Positions 44,880 to 58,340 of a stretch of DNA of 64,000 bases are shown here, in pieces. Positions within the stretch are counted from its first letter, which is position 1, and each line of letters opens with the position of its first letter. This DNA comes from Anthoceros angustus. Taxonomy: Eukaryota > Streptophyta > Anthocerotopsida > Anthocerotales > Anthocerotaceae. A program made the translations under genes and the position numbers. The DNA lies in NCBI GenBank assembly GCA_010909165.1, contig MU008157.1, forward strand, positions 682,001 through 746,000. The letters run 5' to 3'. The notes under the pieces were generated by a model. The model had not been told where the DNA came from, searched no databases, and was given only the letters and a program-made list of their open reading frames with translations.

Positions 44880-46048
44880 GTGTGACACCTTTAAATGCTA
44901 CATCCCTCCACACCGAAACCGTGAACCCTTTGGTGAGTGGAAACTTTTCCTAGTTCATGCGTGGAAACTTTCTTTTGGAGCAACGACAAAATGTCCGGTG
45001 TTAAACTTTAGGAACTTTGAGAGTAACACCCCCTTTTCAACGAGGTGGGGCAGTCACGCAGTTAGCGACAAAAACATCACCAGACACCAGCACTAGGCTC
45101 TCAGCGCCCGTCCTTCCACGGACGACTCTCCGCCAGACATCCGCCGCTATTTATTTCCTGTGAGAGCTCCCATCTTTGCCTAAGCTAGGAGCTTAGCTCC
45201 CTCGATCTCCTCCTCAGCCTCTCCTCTAGCACGCTCACACCTAGGCTCCCAAGGCCTCTAAGCACCACAGTCCTATCCTCACAAGAGTGTAGCTCCCAAG
45301 TGCTAGGATCCTTCTAGACATGCTCACACTCTAGGCTCCCAAGGCCTTTAGGCTCCAAAGTCCTATCCTCAAGAGTGTAGCTCCCCATGCTAGGATCACA
45401 AAATATCTCCCTCTAGGGCTAGCCTCATCTCCTTATATAGGGAGGCCTACATCATTTCCAAAGTAACTGCTAAAAGCAGACTTTCTTCCTTAAGCCCTAA
45501 GCTAAATCTTAACACCACTACTTACAACTTACTAACTAGATCCAGGGCTGCATGCTTCTCATGCAAGGCTCGTTACTTTGAGAGTACCATTGTAGAACTG
45601 TATTCTAAATCTCTTCAGGCCGGAGAGGACCGAACCATGTTTTTCACACTCTCCACGTAATACGGGTAGCATCACGCCTTAGATTTCTGCGTGCCTTGGC
45701 ACGCAAGTATGGAATGCCGTTCTCGTCACGGGCATCGTGTGTGACATGTTTTTTTTGGCTGTAGAGTACTCAAATATGCCACGGCATCTTCAGGATTCCT
45801 TTGTATAATATAGGTATAATACGCACCACATCAGCCTGGGTAGGGTCTAACACGGGCAAAAACCTTTCTATCACTCACTTTTGGCCTAGTGTTCCCATTG
45901 TGTCATGCAGAAGTTTTGTTCTTTGGGGTTTTAGGGTTACGATCACCACACACACATGTTTACACGTTTGTTTCGACAAGTTTGGCCTCGCTGCGGCAGC
46001 TGCTCTCGCATGTCGGGTTTACCGTGTGATAGTAGCTACAACATGCAC
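44880..46048. other. repeat-bearing non-coding DNA
   Basis: No gene. Probably retroelement flank or LTR debris next to the gag relic, but no boundary could be fixed. Confidence 0.4.
45232..45396. repeat. two ~80-bp direct repeats
   Basis: The block with ctaggctcccaaggcc, agtcctatcctca, agagtgtagctccc and gctaggatc occurs at about 45232-45312 and again, slightly diverged, at 45320-45396. Confidence 0.7.
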
Positions 46049-47207
46049 CTAAGGCTTGTGCATCGTGCACACTGATTGCACACCACCTCCAAAGAGGTCA
46101 GCCGCCTCAGGCGTGCTTGGGTGATCCAGACTTGGAAGCTCTAGTCCAAGAACGGATGTCCCCTTTCCATGTGCAGCGAACATGCTTTGGTACGGGTGGA
46201 AGACCTTGGAGCTCTGCGATGCAGACACGGAGAAGGCAATTTCCTTCTTCTCTGCCTCCTCGTAGACCTGGTCTAGCGTATAAGCATCTCCATACTTGTT
46301 CACCAACGATGTAAGGAGTTGGTAGTGGAACATTGCATCCGTCTCCATGGCAGCCAAAAACTTCCTAGCAGCTTCAGCATCCGTGAGCATGCCTGTCCCC
46401 TCTCGCAGCTTCTGCATCCTCCGGAAGGCCATTTGAACTGTCTCCCCCTTCTTCCTCACAAAATTTGTGAGTTCAGGGATCTTCTCCGGAGTCTTGAGTG
46501 GGAATGCCTTCTCCAAAATTGCCAGGAACTCATCCTCCGGGTTGGCATACTTTGGAGTCTGAGTGTACTCTTGGATTCCTTGCGTGGCAGTTGTCCTTTC
46601 AGCTGGAGTCAGTGCCACCACCGTCGTTGGTGCTGACGTGGTGGGCGTGGTCCCTACTGCAACTCCGGTCTGATGCGCTTGTATGGCTGCTGCGAGCTTG
46701 CCATTGTAGGCCAGCTGCAAGGCATTCTGAAAAGCCGGGTTGGGGGTGGCCACCGTGGAAAGGAGCTCCACTTGATGGAGCTCAAGCAGATCCAGGGCTT
46801 CGTCCGCCATGTAGTTAGACATCTGCCCAAACATGTAATGGTGATTGTAGTTGGCGCCATGCTTAAACTGCATCCGATTGATCAAGCCCTGTATGAACAA
46901 GCCCGAACATCCGATTGATCAAGCCCTGAAATCACGCAAGGATTGCATGCCAGGCCACGAAATCGGCGATGTGACGGCCCTTCCTCCATGGTGTCCGAGT
47001 CTCCCCACAAGTCTGCAGGACCTGGCCTGGATGGAACACCACACCAAGGGGGACTGCCGGGAATGGCTGAGATTGCTGCGCTCCTGTCCCGGAGTGGGAC
47101 TGAGGTGTCCCTGTCCCTGAAGAGGGCTGCTGTGGCGCTGTCCTGGGACAAGTCTGCTGCGCTTTGGACTCGGAATCACTTGGCACAGATTGTGCAGTGA
47201 TGTCCAT
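46049..47207 (-). pseudogene. retrotransposon gag fragment
   Basis: Homologous to the gag at 60300-61100: shared words QFKHG/KFKHG, AYN/YN..YMF, DEALDL, VELLS, FQNALQLAYN, FPLKTPEKI, RKKGETVQM, KLREGTGMLTD and EAxRKFL/EKFL. A start at 47207 (MDITAQSVPSD) leads into a Gln/Pro/Ser-rich region. A 38-bp direct duplication near 46871-46928 (catccgattgatcaagccct twice) breaks the frame just before the conserved core. It ends before any zinc knuckle, so it is truncated at the 3' side. Confidence 0.75.
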
Positions 47208-47257
47208 CAAGGGGAACCAGCTGGCTATAGGCCTCACAGCCGATGGTGGAGTCCTTG

Positions 47258-47525
47258 GCCTAATACCAGTTGAAGGATCGTGTGGCCGCACATGATGGTG
47301 GAAAGAGGAGAAAAGAGGAGGAGGCAAGTGTAACTCTCTCCCCTTGAGATGAGGCTGGAGGTATTTATGCCCTCCAGCGAACTCCTAGGAAGCTCCACAA
47401 GAAGCCACTAGGAAGGAGCACAAGAAGCTTCCTAGTGATTAGCTTCGGCTAAACTAATGATACTTAATCGACACCTAACTTAGACTAAGTGTATTAGTCT
47501 AAGTACACACTTTAATACCCTTACA
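47258..47525 (-). repeat. probable LTR with primer-binding site
   Basis: On the minus strand, a purine tract (aagtgggagg) is followed by a 255-bp segment that begins TGTAAGGG (47525) and ends TTCA (47271). After 2 bp comes TGGTATTAGGCC (47268-47257), close to the initiator-tRNA-Met primer-binding site of plant retroelements. The LTR thus sits both 3' of the copia RNase H remnant and 5' of the gag relic. No second LTR copy was found in the window. Confidence 0.5.
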
Positions 47526-47559
47526 ACCTCCCACTTAAAGACCAATTTACCTTGAAGAA

Positions 47560-48152
47560 TGGACTACCTCATGCCCATCGCGTGTAGAGCTTGTGCAAAT
47601 TGCTCTAGTAGAGTCCTTGGTAAGAATATCTCGGGGTTGGTGGTGTGAACCTTGACAAGTTGTACCTCTTGTCGTCCAACACCTCTCGAATGAAGTGATA
47701 CTTCACATCCACATGTTTAGTCTTCGCATGAAACACTAGATTCTTTGCCAACTGGATAGCACTGTGGTATCACAATGCAACAGCGACTCAACCTTGATCC
47801 CCAAGTCTCCCACTAAGCAGGCAAGCCATATGGCTTCCTTGCAAGCCTCGATTCTTTTAACATACTCGGCTCTGTGGTAGATAGCATAATGCCGCAAGCG
47901 AGATCGCCATGAGGCGCCTCCGGTGCATGAAGACATAACGATGTGGACCTCCTTTGTCCATATCCCTGCATAATGAGCATCATGTACCCAACCACACATG
48001 CATCTTCACTACCAAAACATATGCACAAAGCTTTTGTACCATTCAGATACCTCATAACTCCTTTTACTGCCTCCCAATGCTTCTTGCCAGGGTTTGACAT
48101 AAACCTGCTAACCACTCCCACTGCAAAGGCAATGTCAGGACGTGTAGCAATC
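47560..48152 (-). pseudogene. copia RNase H segment
   Basis: Encodes ATRPDIAFAVGVVSRFMSNP, then GKKHWEAVKGVMRYLNGTKA, and, after frame changes, RRSTS, GGASWRSRL, AEYVKRIEACKEAIWLACLV and LLHCDTT, the usual copia RNase H succession. Several frameshifts are present. Confidence 0.85.
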
Positions 48153-51100
48153 CACTACTACAATGCATTAGGATTTATGATGAGCTAGAAATGACGTCAA
48201 CGAATTTCCGTCATAAATCCGACATATCTGGACACAAGCGGTAGTCGAGCAGTGCACGGGATGCTTGGTAACCGGATGAGTAAATGACGCGCGGTCATTT
48301 TTCGACTGTGCCCGGTCACATGTCCACTTTGTGGGTGGTTTGCCGCCACCTTCCTTATTTGCTAGTGCCGAGGCCGCCTCACTCGCTTGTGCTCGGACAT
48401 GCCCGACCAAGGCGACTGGTTTTCCCAAATGTCATTTCCGCCCAAAAGCGAGGCGGCTGGATCTCGATCGGTGCATGAACCCGGCTTGGACGATGTACAC
48501 CGGACGGAGGGACCATGCGATCGCGATGAACGGGTTCACTTGTGGTCGTGCATTCTCAAGCGTGAAAGCGATTGGACCATAGACATAGTCTCGTCCGCAG
48601 TGTGAAGTGGCAACACTTTATTGCACTTCCCCTCAATAGGCGCGGCCTTGAGTCTCAATCGCCTCGACTCACAGTCGATATTCGGGCAACAAAATGCCCG
48701 AGGCCGGAATGACAGATCGGAAGTCCTTCAAACTGAACAACGGTCACATGTTGGGCACTGGCCCCAACATCGATCTACGGGCAAAAACAATCCTTCTGAT
48801 GCGGGCGGTGACGATAAACAAGTTTGTGAGTTCGCGATTCTGCGGTCCGGTTGCGATTGCCTAATCCAACTCAATCAATGGGGCCATGACAATGACTTGC
48901 ACAACCCGGCCCGAAAGGCTGAAATTTGAAAGCATACGACTTGCCGCCACAATGGCCCACCTTCCTCCCTCAATGCAATGGCAAGCGGACGATCAAATTG
49001 CACGCCCCAAGCATTGAGCAGCTCCTTCTTCGTTGAATCGGACTGGAGTAGCACACCATATGCTCTATCATTGTAAACAAAGGCGCATGCGGCCAACGGA
49101 TACATGATTGTCGAGATCCTTCTTCAATATTGAAATGTCCCCCAACTTGCGGCAAGTTGCATATAGAACATCTGTCGGCCTCTCCACGGTCCTCACCCGG
49201 CTCGGTGCGCGTCTATCCCAAGGAGGCCCAGCATGCCGCGAACTTGCCCATGTATGAGTCGCGATGTACCTCGGTGCATATCGATTTCAACTCGGTCAGG
49301 ATCATCACCTCCGTGCAGGGGAGGTGGTCCCGTGTCCGGCTCAAAAGCCGGTTCCCGCTCTACACAGAATGTCAAACTTGCTCCCAAGCGGTAAGGGACA
49401 AAGAAAGGCGAGTTGCGGTGTGCCTACCTCAACCACTGGCCCGACAAATGCGCGAAGTCACAGTCCGCATTTCTTCAATGATATCGACGATGTAAGCACC
49501 CGGCTCTTGCGCGGGCAGCATTGCAGTGCGGCACATATGCCACCAATTCCGAGCGTCGGTGATGCATCTCACGGAAGTGGCGGAGGGCCGGCGTCGTCCA
49601 CCGCCAGGCGCAATTACAAACTCCGTTCTAGGCCACTCAACATAGTCGCCTCACCACTGGAGCACCCAATGACCATGCCGGGGTCCAAATTGCGGTGTCC
49701 ACATCGAACCGATATGCTTTGGCACACACATAATCCCAAAGGTCAGTGAATGCTCGAGATAGGCTGGTCCATGCAACACGAGCTTCCTCTTGCGCCAGTC
49801 TCGCCACTTCCAATTATGCAGTGTTTCTTGGTGACGAGCGCCCTCAGATGCGGTGAACCTCCCGGATGCCGCAGACGGGGAGCGAGGTTGGGCGGTCGGC
49901 TCATCACCATCTCATTCGTGGCGGCGGCGACGCAATTCATGCCTTGATTGCCAAGCTTGCCCCTCACTCATGGGTGCCATTCCAAACCACAGATATTTGA
50001 CGAGCAGATGATCTGAAAGGGCCTATCGCCAAGAAGGAACAGATGGGGATTGGGGCGAGAGCATTGGGGCGTGGTCCTATGTACTCGGACACTAACTCGA
50101 GGCGTAAACCATGTCGCGGGGTAGGAAGAAGCCGGTTCCACACAGCGTAATCTACCGTCGATTTGCGAAGATCGGTTTCGATGTGACCATTCACACTTGG
50201 GCGTAAGGACTAGGAGCAAGACATCCTGCTATCCGCCACATCCGCTACCGTACCACACATCACTCAAACATTTCGGTCCAGTTGCACATGCGGAAAGTGC
50301 GCTTGAAATGGTAAGACCGCGAGGAATCGACAAATCCCAAAGATTCGATGTCGTGTCGGATTGCGCCCTTCAACCGCATGCGATTCGATATTGCGTTGAG
50401 GCATGCCGACATCACAATCTCCCAGCAATTCGGTACCATGGCGGTCCTCTCCATTTCACTCACCTCTAGATGACGTCGGTTCTCTCACACAGCAAATTAT
50501 GCGCCCGAGAGCCTCGTTGGAGTGGTCACTTTCCGCAGTCACACCACGTCCGAGCTCCACTGGTCGATGTTGCGGTGCAAGCTTACGGAATGGTGAAGAG
50601 GCCACGTTGACCCCGTGACGGAAGATCGGTGAAGATGACATCGCAAGGCGAAATGGATATTGCGGATGATGCTCATGAGCTGGAGGTAGAAGCTATGCAC
50701 AACCGTTCGGTCCTTGCCGAATGGCATGATGCCTTGCAATCGGAGAGGCGTTATATGGCGTTGCAGGCCTGTGGGAGTGACCAAAGCACCTTATCATCAA
50801 CCACGGCGCTCCTTCAAGTGCAAGAGTGTTACAATATCTCGAGACTGCAATGTCCGAATTTTCCAGTCATCGACATCTTTGTTGCCATCTCCAAACACTC
50901 TACATGAAGTCGGCAAGAGGCGAATAAACTATTGCTCCAAGTGTCACGATCACGTGTTCGGATCGCCTCTGTCCCAAAGGCATAGCATATCTTGGGGTGC
51001 ACATCAAGGCGCTAGTTTACACTTCTCGCCTCGCACGCCGCGACCGGTATTGGAAGGAGCTTGCGATTCGAAAAGTTTTGGTACTTTCCATTAATTGGCG

Positions 51101-54100
51101 CTGGCGCATTTTTGTCCCAAGCTAGCAGGACATGACATGGTGGGCTAGGAATCGCGGCGAGGATGGGAAAATGCGGATCTTGGGGACACCGGCACAGAGA
51201 ACTTTGGACTCCGTTGGATTTTAGTGCGGATGACCGAAATGTGAGGCTTAGCATTTCCACCGATGGCATGAACCCTAAGCGGAGGTCTAATTCCAAGTCT
51301 ATCGGCGTGATGCTTGTCATTGAGAATCTCCCACCCAGGTTTCGACAAAGAAACACCGCATTATCCTATCAACCATTATTCAGGCCTCGCCAAGTACCAA
51401 ATATGGACATCTACCTGCAGCCTCTAATCTCCGAATTGCAGCGGTTATGGGACGGTGTGCCTTGTGAGGATTTTTCCCACGTGGGCGATGTACAGGATAT
51501 TCAATCTGCGGGCAGCATTGGTTGTGGCAACGACTACCGGATTGGGTTGCACCGCTTGCAGAAATGCGGAAAGCCGCATTGATTGTGGGCTTGCATGCAA
51601 GATGGTCTCGGGGTGGAGAAGTGCTGCGAAGGCTCGGCGATGGTGCCCTTCTCCGACGACCAGCGCCGTAGGATGCATATTGAGGCATTCAACAATCGGG
51701 TTGAAGCGTGTGCGGTGCCTCGTTCCGTGGAGATGTCATGGCGAGATGGAGTCATGGCGCCTCGGCCGCCATGAGCGGGCCCGACCGCAAAGCGATGAAG
51801 CACCTCCCTCATTTGCGTTCATTGCCTTATCTCGCCATACCCATAGCATGGGTCAAAGGCGTTATGCGTGGAGGCCAACAAGCGCAAAGCTATTTGGGGC
51901 ACATTAAGTGGGTTAGGCGACACCATCCAGCGGGTTTGATATGGAAGAGTGGTAAGCCATGGGTGTGGGTGGTTGAGGAGGAGAGATTCAACACCGCCAT
52001 CGCAAGACGTCCTTTCACCACGGACTTACGGAGTGAAGGATGAGATTTGCGACATGAAGCCAAGCGCTTTGTGCAAATTTGAAAGGATGTTTCTGGTCCC
52101 AAGGTTCGGCATGAAAAGTCACGATTGGCATTGTTTGATGCGATTACTTGCCCATAGCATTGCGAGGAGGCTCCCACCACAGAGTTAAATGTCATCACCC
52201 GATTGGCGGTTGTCTAGATGGATATGTGGCAAAGAGATTTACGTGTCCGATATCCCGGCGAAAAAGGCGAGGTTATCGACATCTTCATCAAGCTAGAGCG
52301 GTTCATGCCTTGACATTCGGAATGTTATGCAACACCTCATTATCCATCTTGTGGATGAAGTGGAAACACATGGCCCGATACACGCGGTGGATGTACCCGA
52401 TGGGCGGTACCTACTTGTGCTTAAGAAACATGTGCATGTGGCAAACCCGAGGGTTCTATTGCAAGCGGATATCGGCCATGGAGGCTATGCACTATGCCTC
52501 GGGTTTATGGATGGAAACCAAGGCCGAAGCACATGTGCGAGGTAGTTCACAGTTTCGAGTAGACCACACCATCGGGCAAGGCAGATAAAGCTTGGGGTGG
52601 ATGCTCGAAGGCGTTTACGGTATTTATTCTGACATTCAAGTTTTATCGCCATTGAGGCGGAGCATGCATTACGACGAGATGAGGACTTTCGACATGGTTG
52701 CGGATGGTGTGAGAAGGGGAAGTGGGCAATGGGTCCCATTCATTGACATCCGTGCAGCCGGGCGGAAAAGCAGAAGGCATATAGGGGCGAACACGCACGT
52801 TATCACTTGAGCGTTGAAGCCGATGAGAACAAAACTTGACGGTTGGGTACATGGCGAATTTGACATGGTGGGCTCAATTGAGAAGGCCGAATTCTTTGGA
52901 AGAATTATTGAGATCTGGGCGTGAATGCGAGGAAGGCAATTTCGATTACCATTGTTAATGTATGTGCACGAATGCTCCCTAACCAGGTTCCACCAGTATG
53001 GAGAGAGATTTTTGCGGTTAGGCGATCGACACGAGGCCCTACGGTATGCCCGCAATCACAAGATGGGGCCTTATACATTTCTGCACATGTCACGGTTTTC
53101 GCTCACGGGGCGTCATGCCGAATCGTGAGCCACAGGTTGTGTGCACTCTGCATGCCGGTGGGATCGGTCTTCATTTGAGTCGGAGTAGTGCGATCTGCGA
53201 TGGCATGTGCGGTTGTCGTGGGCTGTCCCTCTCAAGACTGTACCATGCAAGAAGAAGGCCTGTTGTCAGCACTTTATTTTGTGTAGGGGTACACCTGAAT
53301 AGAAGGTAGCTACACTTGAGTTGTCCTCACGCTCAGACGCCTAGTTCTTATGCTTCACTGCAGTGATTAATAAAGCAAGCATGCCTGATGATATGCCGGC
53401 GATGCCTGTGTCGTGCATTGTCCATTGTCCGCGTTGATGGTGGAGTCTACATTTCCATCTGCCTAATGAACGGAAGATGGGAGATGACCGCAAGGGGAAG
53501 GAGATGAATCACCCAAGGCTCTGGCGGCTGTATGTGGTCGCCTCCTCCCAAGGCAGTCGAGAAGGCGTGCACGGGCTGCGAGCTACGTCGGAGTTTAGAG
53601 CCACTCTCCTGCGGCCCGACTATCTGCGACCAAACATGCGGATCTAAGCTCGTCGCCATGCCGCGTAAGCGGCGCGTATCGCGGCGTTGTCGCATATGCG
53701 GACAAGATGTCGATGGGTGGCGGGATCGACAACCCGGTCATCACTATCGCTGATGCAGTACACCGTCCGCTCACGTGGCGGTGGTGGCGGGAAAACCCAC
53801 GATGGGGTCGTAGCACGCAGTGGAGAGCAATGGGCTTGCGGTGCAGGCGGCGTGTGCGAACTTGTCACGCCAGCGTGTCATCCGATTGGTGTGCATGGAA
53901 CGCGGCCGTGACGACCACGCCGGGCATTTGCGAATGGGGCATCGTTGGAGGGCGAGTATGCGGTAGCAGCGAGGGGCGCTACGAGAGGCGGCGTTGCGGG
54001 CGATACCCGGCGTCTAGTACGCATTTTTTCGAGCTCGACCCTACTCATGATCCTCCAATCTTGTTTGGCGGGGAAGAGTCTTGTGTTTTGGAAGGCGGGA

Positions 54101-56542
54101 GGGAGAAGATGCCGTCATGAGGAGGCGGGTTGAAGGACTCCTAACTTGGGCGCAGAGTATGAAGGCAGTGAGGATGGTTCCCCTTACGAGGAGGCACAAG
54201 ACCGGGGTAGGTGGTGGGGACGTGGGAGAGGAAGTCGGTGAGGAGGACCTAGAGGCCATCACTTGGAGGCGTTTTGAGGTGCCGGAGGAAAAGTGCCGAA
54301 CGAGCCTTGTGTGCAAGCTTTGTGAACATTATGCCAACTCTTACAACGGATGTCTTTGAAGGCATGATTAAGGTGCAGGAGTGACAAGTTGCTGGAGGCA
54401 ACTAAATGCATGAGGCAGCCACCTTGTCAAGGGGCACATGCGACGAGTGTGCAATTTTGCGTCCTCACCCGATCGACAAGTCGGGGTTCCACAAAAGGGT
54501 TAATGAGTGGTTCGAGTCGGTGAAATTGTTGAAGCCATACACTCGATTCGATCTCGCCGTCTTTGAGATGGTGGATCTTTGTCTGAGAGGTCTTTCCCAG
54601 CCGGTCCTGTGATTTCATCCATCACAAGTCATGCATTTGTGCTCGGCGGCAACTTCCAAGTGTTGAAGAGAGTCAAGGTTCTGCGGCAAATGCGGAAAGG
54701 AGGGACCCATGATCGAGATTTGAGACTTGGGTGCAGCGAGGAGGCATGGACCGAGTGCGTTGATTCGGAGTTCGAGGCTGGACGCGGCAATGGTGTTTGG
54801 CCTCGCCCTCAGCGAGCCACGCGGAGGCTCGGATGAAGAAGAGCGATGGTGGTGGGTGCAATCCATATGGCGGTGGCGTGACCTCGCAAGGCCTTCAAGA
54901 CCCGTGGGGGTTCTTCCCACAAAAGGTGAAGAGGGGCACGGCGTGCAGTGTTGATGCCATCCAAGCTTATAGGGATACGCAATTGAAGAAGGCGCATGAA
55001 AACAATTTTGGGCGGTTTGTAGAACACGTGCATTTCTAGCCATTTCGGTTCTTACAAGGGTTCTTCTCATTTCATGTGTGGATGACGCTCAGCGGCGGTG
55101 GTGGGTTCTCGGTGACCCGGATCGTATTCGATCTGCCGGCATCGAGCTTGGCCCGGCGGATGGCGGCGGCCAGGAGGACGATGTGCCCATGTCGAGCTGC
55201 GATGGTGGCGGAGGGCATTACGAGCCACACCATCATTCACTTTGGCGGATAGTGAAAGCAGGAGGATAACACGGGCTGCGAACTTCCGACTTGCGATCGA
55301 AATGCATGCACTTGGACTCCGTTTACACTATCGTGAAACGAGTGAGGGTTTTGCGGAGGACTAATCACCCCATTTTTGATGTTGTTGCGGGCGAAGGCGG
55401 TCAGACAGCAGTTATTCTAAGGTTAGTTTTGAGGTATTAGTGCGGTGAGTGAAAGAAAACCCGGTGGATGCGGTGTCTTTTATGTTCTATGACATAATGT
55501 TGTGGTGATTTTGGTTATCGCGCCAAAAGAAAGGCTCCCCTAAAGCGAAGACTAGTCAATGGCCCTAGGCACATCTTGTCTTGCTTGGGCCTTGAAGAAG
55601 CAAGCGGAAGAAAAACAAGGAGCCTCCGATTTCCTCCTCTAGGTATGCGTCTGGAATGTGAGACCGACGTTGGTTTGGAAGGTGGGGCACGTGCGCAAGT
55701 CGTCATGTGGCGAACATGGGGCTCATGATGTCGGCAATTAGGGGAGCCCGTAAGTAAACTATAAATGGATGCGGATGAATTGTAAAAATTGCCACAAGAC
55801 CTCGGCAGCGTTTGGCGTGGTTGGGAGTTGGCGACCTACCTAATATATGGTAACCATGGAGAGCAATTTTGTCAACCATGGTTAGCGTGTTTTAGTTATA
55901 TTGTGGTGGTTTATGCTAACTCTTGATCAACATCGTGGTTAGTTTGAATTGGCGGGAATTGATGGATAATGCATTTTCAAATTTAATCTTTTGTGCTTTG
56001 GATTTTGCTCTCTCTACCTTCAATAGTCGTGCAGTGCATATCCAGGTGAGAGCGATTCTTGGCGTAACCGCAAAGGGTCATGAAAGGTCGATCGACAACA
56101 TGTGTGCCACCCCACGGCCATGGTGCGTCGCCGAAGATGGGATGTCGGGCGACCCGCAGGGCGAGATCTTGACTCGCCGTTCGTCGAGCAGGTGCGTTGC
56201 CGTCGATGGGAGGCGGGTTTGGAGGTATGGCGCGGGGGCGCCCGTCTCCGTTACTGTCTGAGGCCCCGGTGGAAGTTGGCTTGGGGTTTTCGATTCCGTT
56301 GCTCATGGTTTGGTTAACCCCCGTTAAGGGGCCCTAGTTAATTTGCCGTGGGTGCACGTCCCAAAACCCTCTCCACAGCGGGTTCTCCGGCTTGACCGCT
56401 TGGTGGACGTTATTTTTAAAGTATGATGAAGTTTGAGTGGCGTTATAAACAACGAAAAGGCAAGGTGGCCGCGTTATAAATCAACCCTCCACGTTGCACG
56501 GGCATCATTTTTCGTCATAAATCACGATGCATTGTAGTAGTG
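48153..56542 (+). mobile_element. CACTA (En/Spm) DNA transposon, 8.39 kb
   Basis: The left end is CACTACTACAATGCAT (48153). The right end, read on the minus strand from 56542, starts with the same 16 bases, and both continue with GATTTATGA after a 3-base mismatch (~28 of 31 match). A 3-bp target duplication ATC flanks it (48150-48152 and 56543-56545). These are exact hallmarks of the CACTA superfamily. The interior is GC-rich, with CpGs, and carries a decayed TNP2 transposase on the plus strand. No intact transposase frame remains, so it is probably non-autonomous. Confidence 0.93.
50900..52560 (+). pseudogene. TNP2-like CACTA transposase relic
   Basis: Plus-strand pieces in several frames match the plant Transposase_21 and DUF4218 order. 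At 50930-51090 a CSKCHDH word is followed by an FSPRTPR word. At 51200-51300: FSADDRNVRLSISTDGMNP. At 51400-51460: MDIYLQPLISELQRLWDGVP. At 51490-51520: FNLRAAL. At 52319-52430: MQHLIIHLVDEVETHGPIH, then RWMYPMG in another frame and LLVLKKHV. Frameshifts separate them. The right third of the element (53000-55500) has open stretches but no recognised TnpA-like domain. Confidence 0.75.
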
Positions 56543-58340
56543 ATCATTGCATCATCAAACTCCCTCGGTGATGGTATGGGACCTTCTCCATTTCGACTTT
56601 GTCCTCCTCGAGCTTGGGCAATCCGGCAGAAAGTTTCACATATGGAGCAATGGGTACCCAATGGCTTCCCCTTCTCCATGTTGAAGCGTTGAAGCACCAC
56701 AATGTATTAAAATGCGAGACAAATAAAGCGTACGCTTATGTCTTCCGACGAATACGCATGCCAAGTATATGGCTCGCCTCCCAAGTCTGTCATTTCAAAG
56801 TGAGCATTCAACTTTGACTTCAAGAAATCTCATCGATCTTGTTCGACAATTAGCATATCATCCACATAGAGGATCAAAATGAGCAAGCTTTGATCCTTAG
56901 CTTGCTTCAGATAGAGGCAATGATCCTCATCGCTTCGTTTGTAGCCTTGAGAAAGCATAAATGAGTGGAACTTGTGATACCACTGGGCCTGCTTCAAACC
57001 ATAAAGGCTCTTCCTCAACCTCGCACACCGATCTTTGCCCTTCTCAACAAAACCTTCGTTGTCGCATGTAGACGTCTTGAAGGTCACCATGCAAGAATGC
57101 CGTCTTGACATCCATCCGCATAAGTTCCATATCATTCTCGCAACCAAAGCAAGAACACATCGCAGTTGTCATTTTGACTATCGTGAGAAAATCTCATCAA
57201 AGTCAATGCCTCGTTGTTGCTTGAAACCCTTAGCAACCAATCGTGCCTTGTACTTTGGTTTGCCATCATGGTATGACCTTCATCTTGTACACCCATTTGC
57301 ACTGTAGTGCCTTCTTATCCTAGGCAACCAACCAACTCCCAAGTTTGGTTCTTATGCAAATAATTCATTTCGATCGCATGGCCTTCTCCCACTTCTCTTT
57401 GTTACTCGACAGCCTCTTTGTAAGAAGAGGGTTCCCACAACTGTCAAACATAATCCGAGATGGATCATACCGCCGTGAGGTCGTAATCCCGCCTCGACCA
57501 CATGTGCACTCTATAGGTGCTTGTTCGACTCTTGGTTCATCTATCGGAGGAATGTGCTCGCACATTACCACGCTATCAACCCGCCTGATGATCATGTCCA
57601 TCTTCTTGAAGATCACCCTTCGCACCTCCACGGTTGGAGTAGGCTTCCGCATCTTGTTCTCATTGAAGAACACGCCGTTAGTACGAACAACCTTTCTAGC
57701 CTCGGATCCCACAAGCGGTATCCCATCTCACCGTAATCACCATAGCCAAGAAAAATACATTTCTTGGACTTAGGTGCCAACTTGTCCCAAAACTCTTTTG
57801 GAACATGGCAAGATGCCTCATACCAAACACTGCAGATGCTTGTAGGATGGTTTCTTTCCGCACTATAGCTCCTCCGAACTCGCCATCAACAAATTTTATT
57901 AGGAGATCCAATAAGATGAACTGAGACATCGCTCGCCCAAAACCCATTAGGCAATCCGTAGTTTGACAACAAACTACGATCCTCTCCTCGAATGGTTCTG
58001 CTCATCCGCCGCCCACACCATTTTGTGGAGGAACGCGCAATAATTCTCTTTTGATTCCCTTGGAATCACTGTAATGACCGGAAAGCTAAACATACTTCCA
58101 CCATTATCTCGCCCTTAGACACTTCAATCGGTGGCGGTGATTCTCTACAAGGGTGACAAATTTCAAACACCGAACTTCATCTTTTCCTCAAAGGATAAAC
58201 CCACATCTCATGAGAAATCATCTATGAAAGTGACAAAATAGGAGGCACCGCCTAATGATGCAATAGGCATAGGTCCACATACATCACCGTGAACCAACTC
58301 ATGTCGCAAACAACGACTTAGAGGCAGTGGATGTGTAGGG
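56543..58340 (-). pseudogene. copia integrase and reverse transcriptase segment
   Basis: From 58340 down: DVCGPMPIASLGGASYFVTF (integrase core start), QGIKRELLR-like and NGV words, LSNYGLPNGFWA, then KSFGTSWHLSP, CIFLGY-like, GEMGY-like, EARKVVRTNGVFFNE, EVRRVIFKKM, SNKEKWEKAMRS. The reverse transcriptase has EGFVEKGKDRCARLRKSLYG, DEDHCLYLKQ and LYVDDMLIV (YVDD box near 56865). Multiple frame breaks. Confidence 0.88.

Larger units (their letters stand above)
47526..58340 (-). mobile_element. Ty1/copia pol fragment, interrupted by a CACTA element
   Basis: Reading the minus strand from 58340 to 56543 and then on from 48152 gives a continuous copia pol order: integrase, reverse transcriptase, RNase H. 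The split lies within one sentence of protein (FDDAM, then IATRPDIAFA after removal of the insert). Frames are broken in several places. The 5' part (gag, protease) is missing beyond 58340. Confidence 0.88.
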
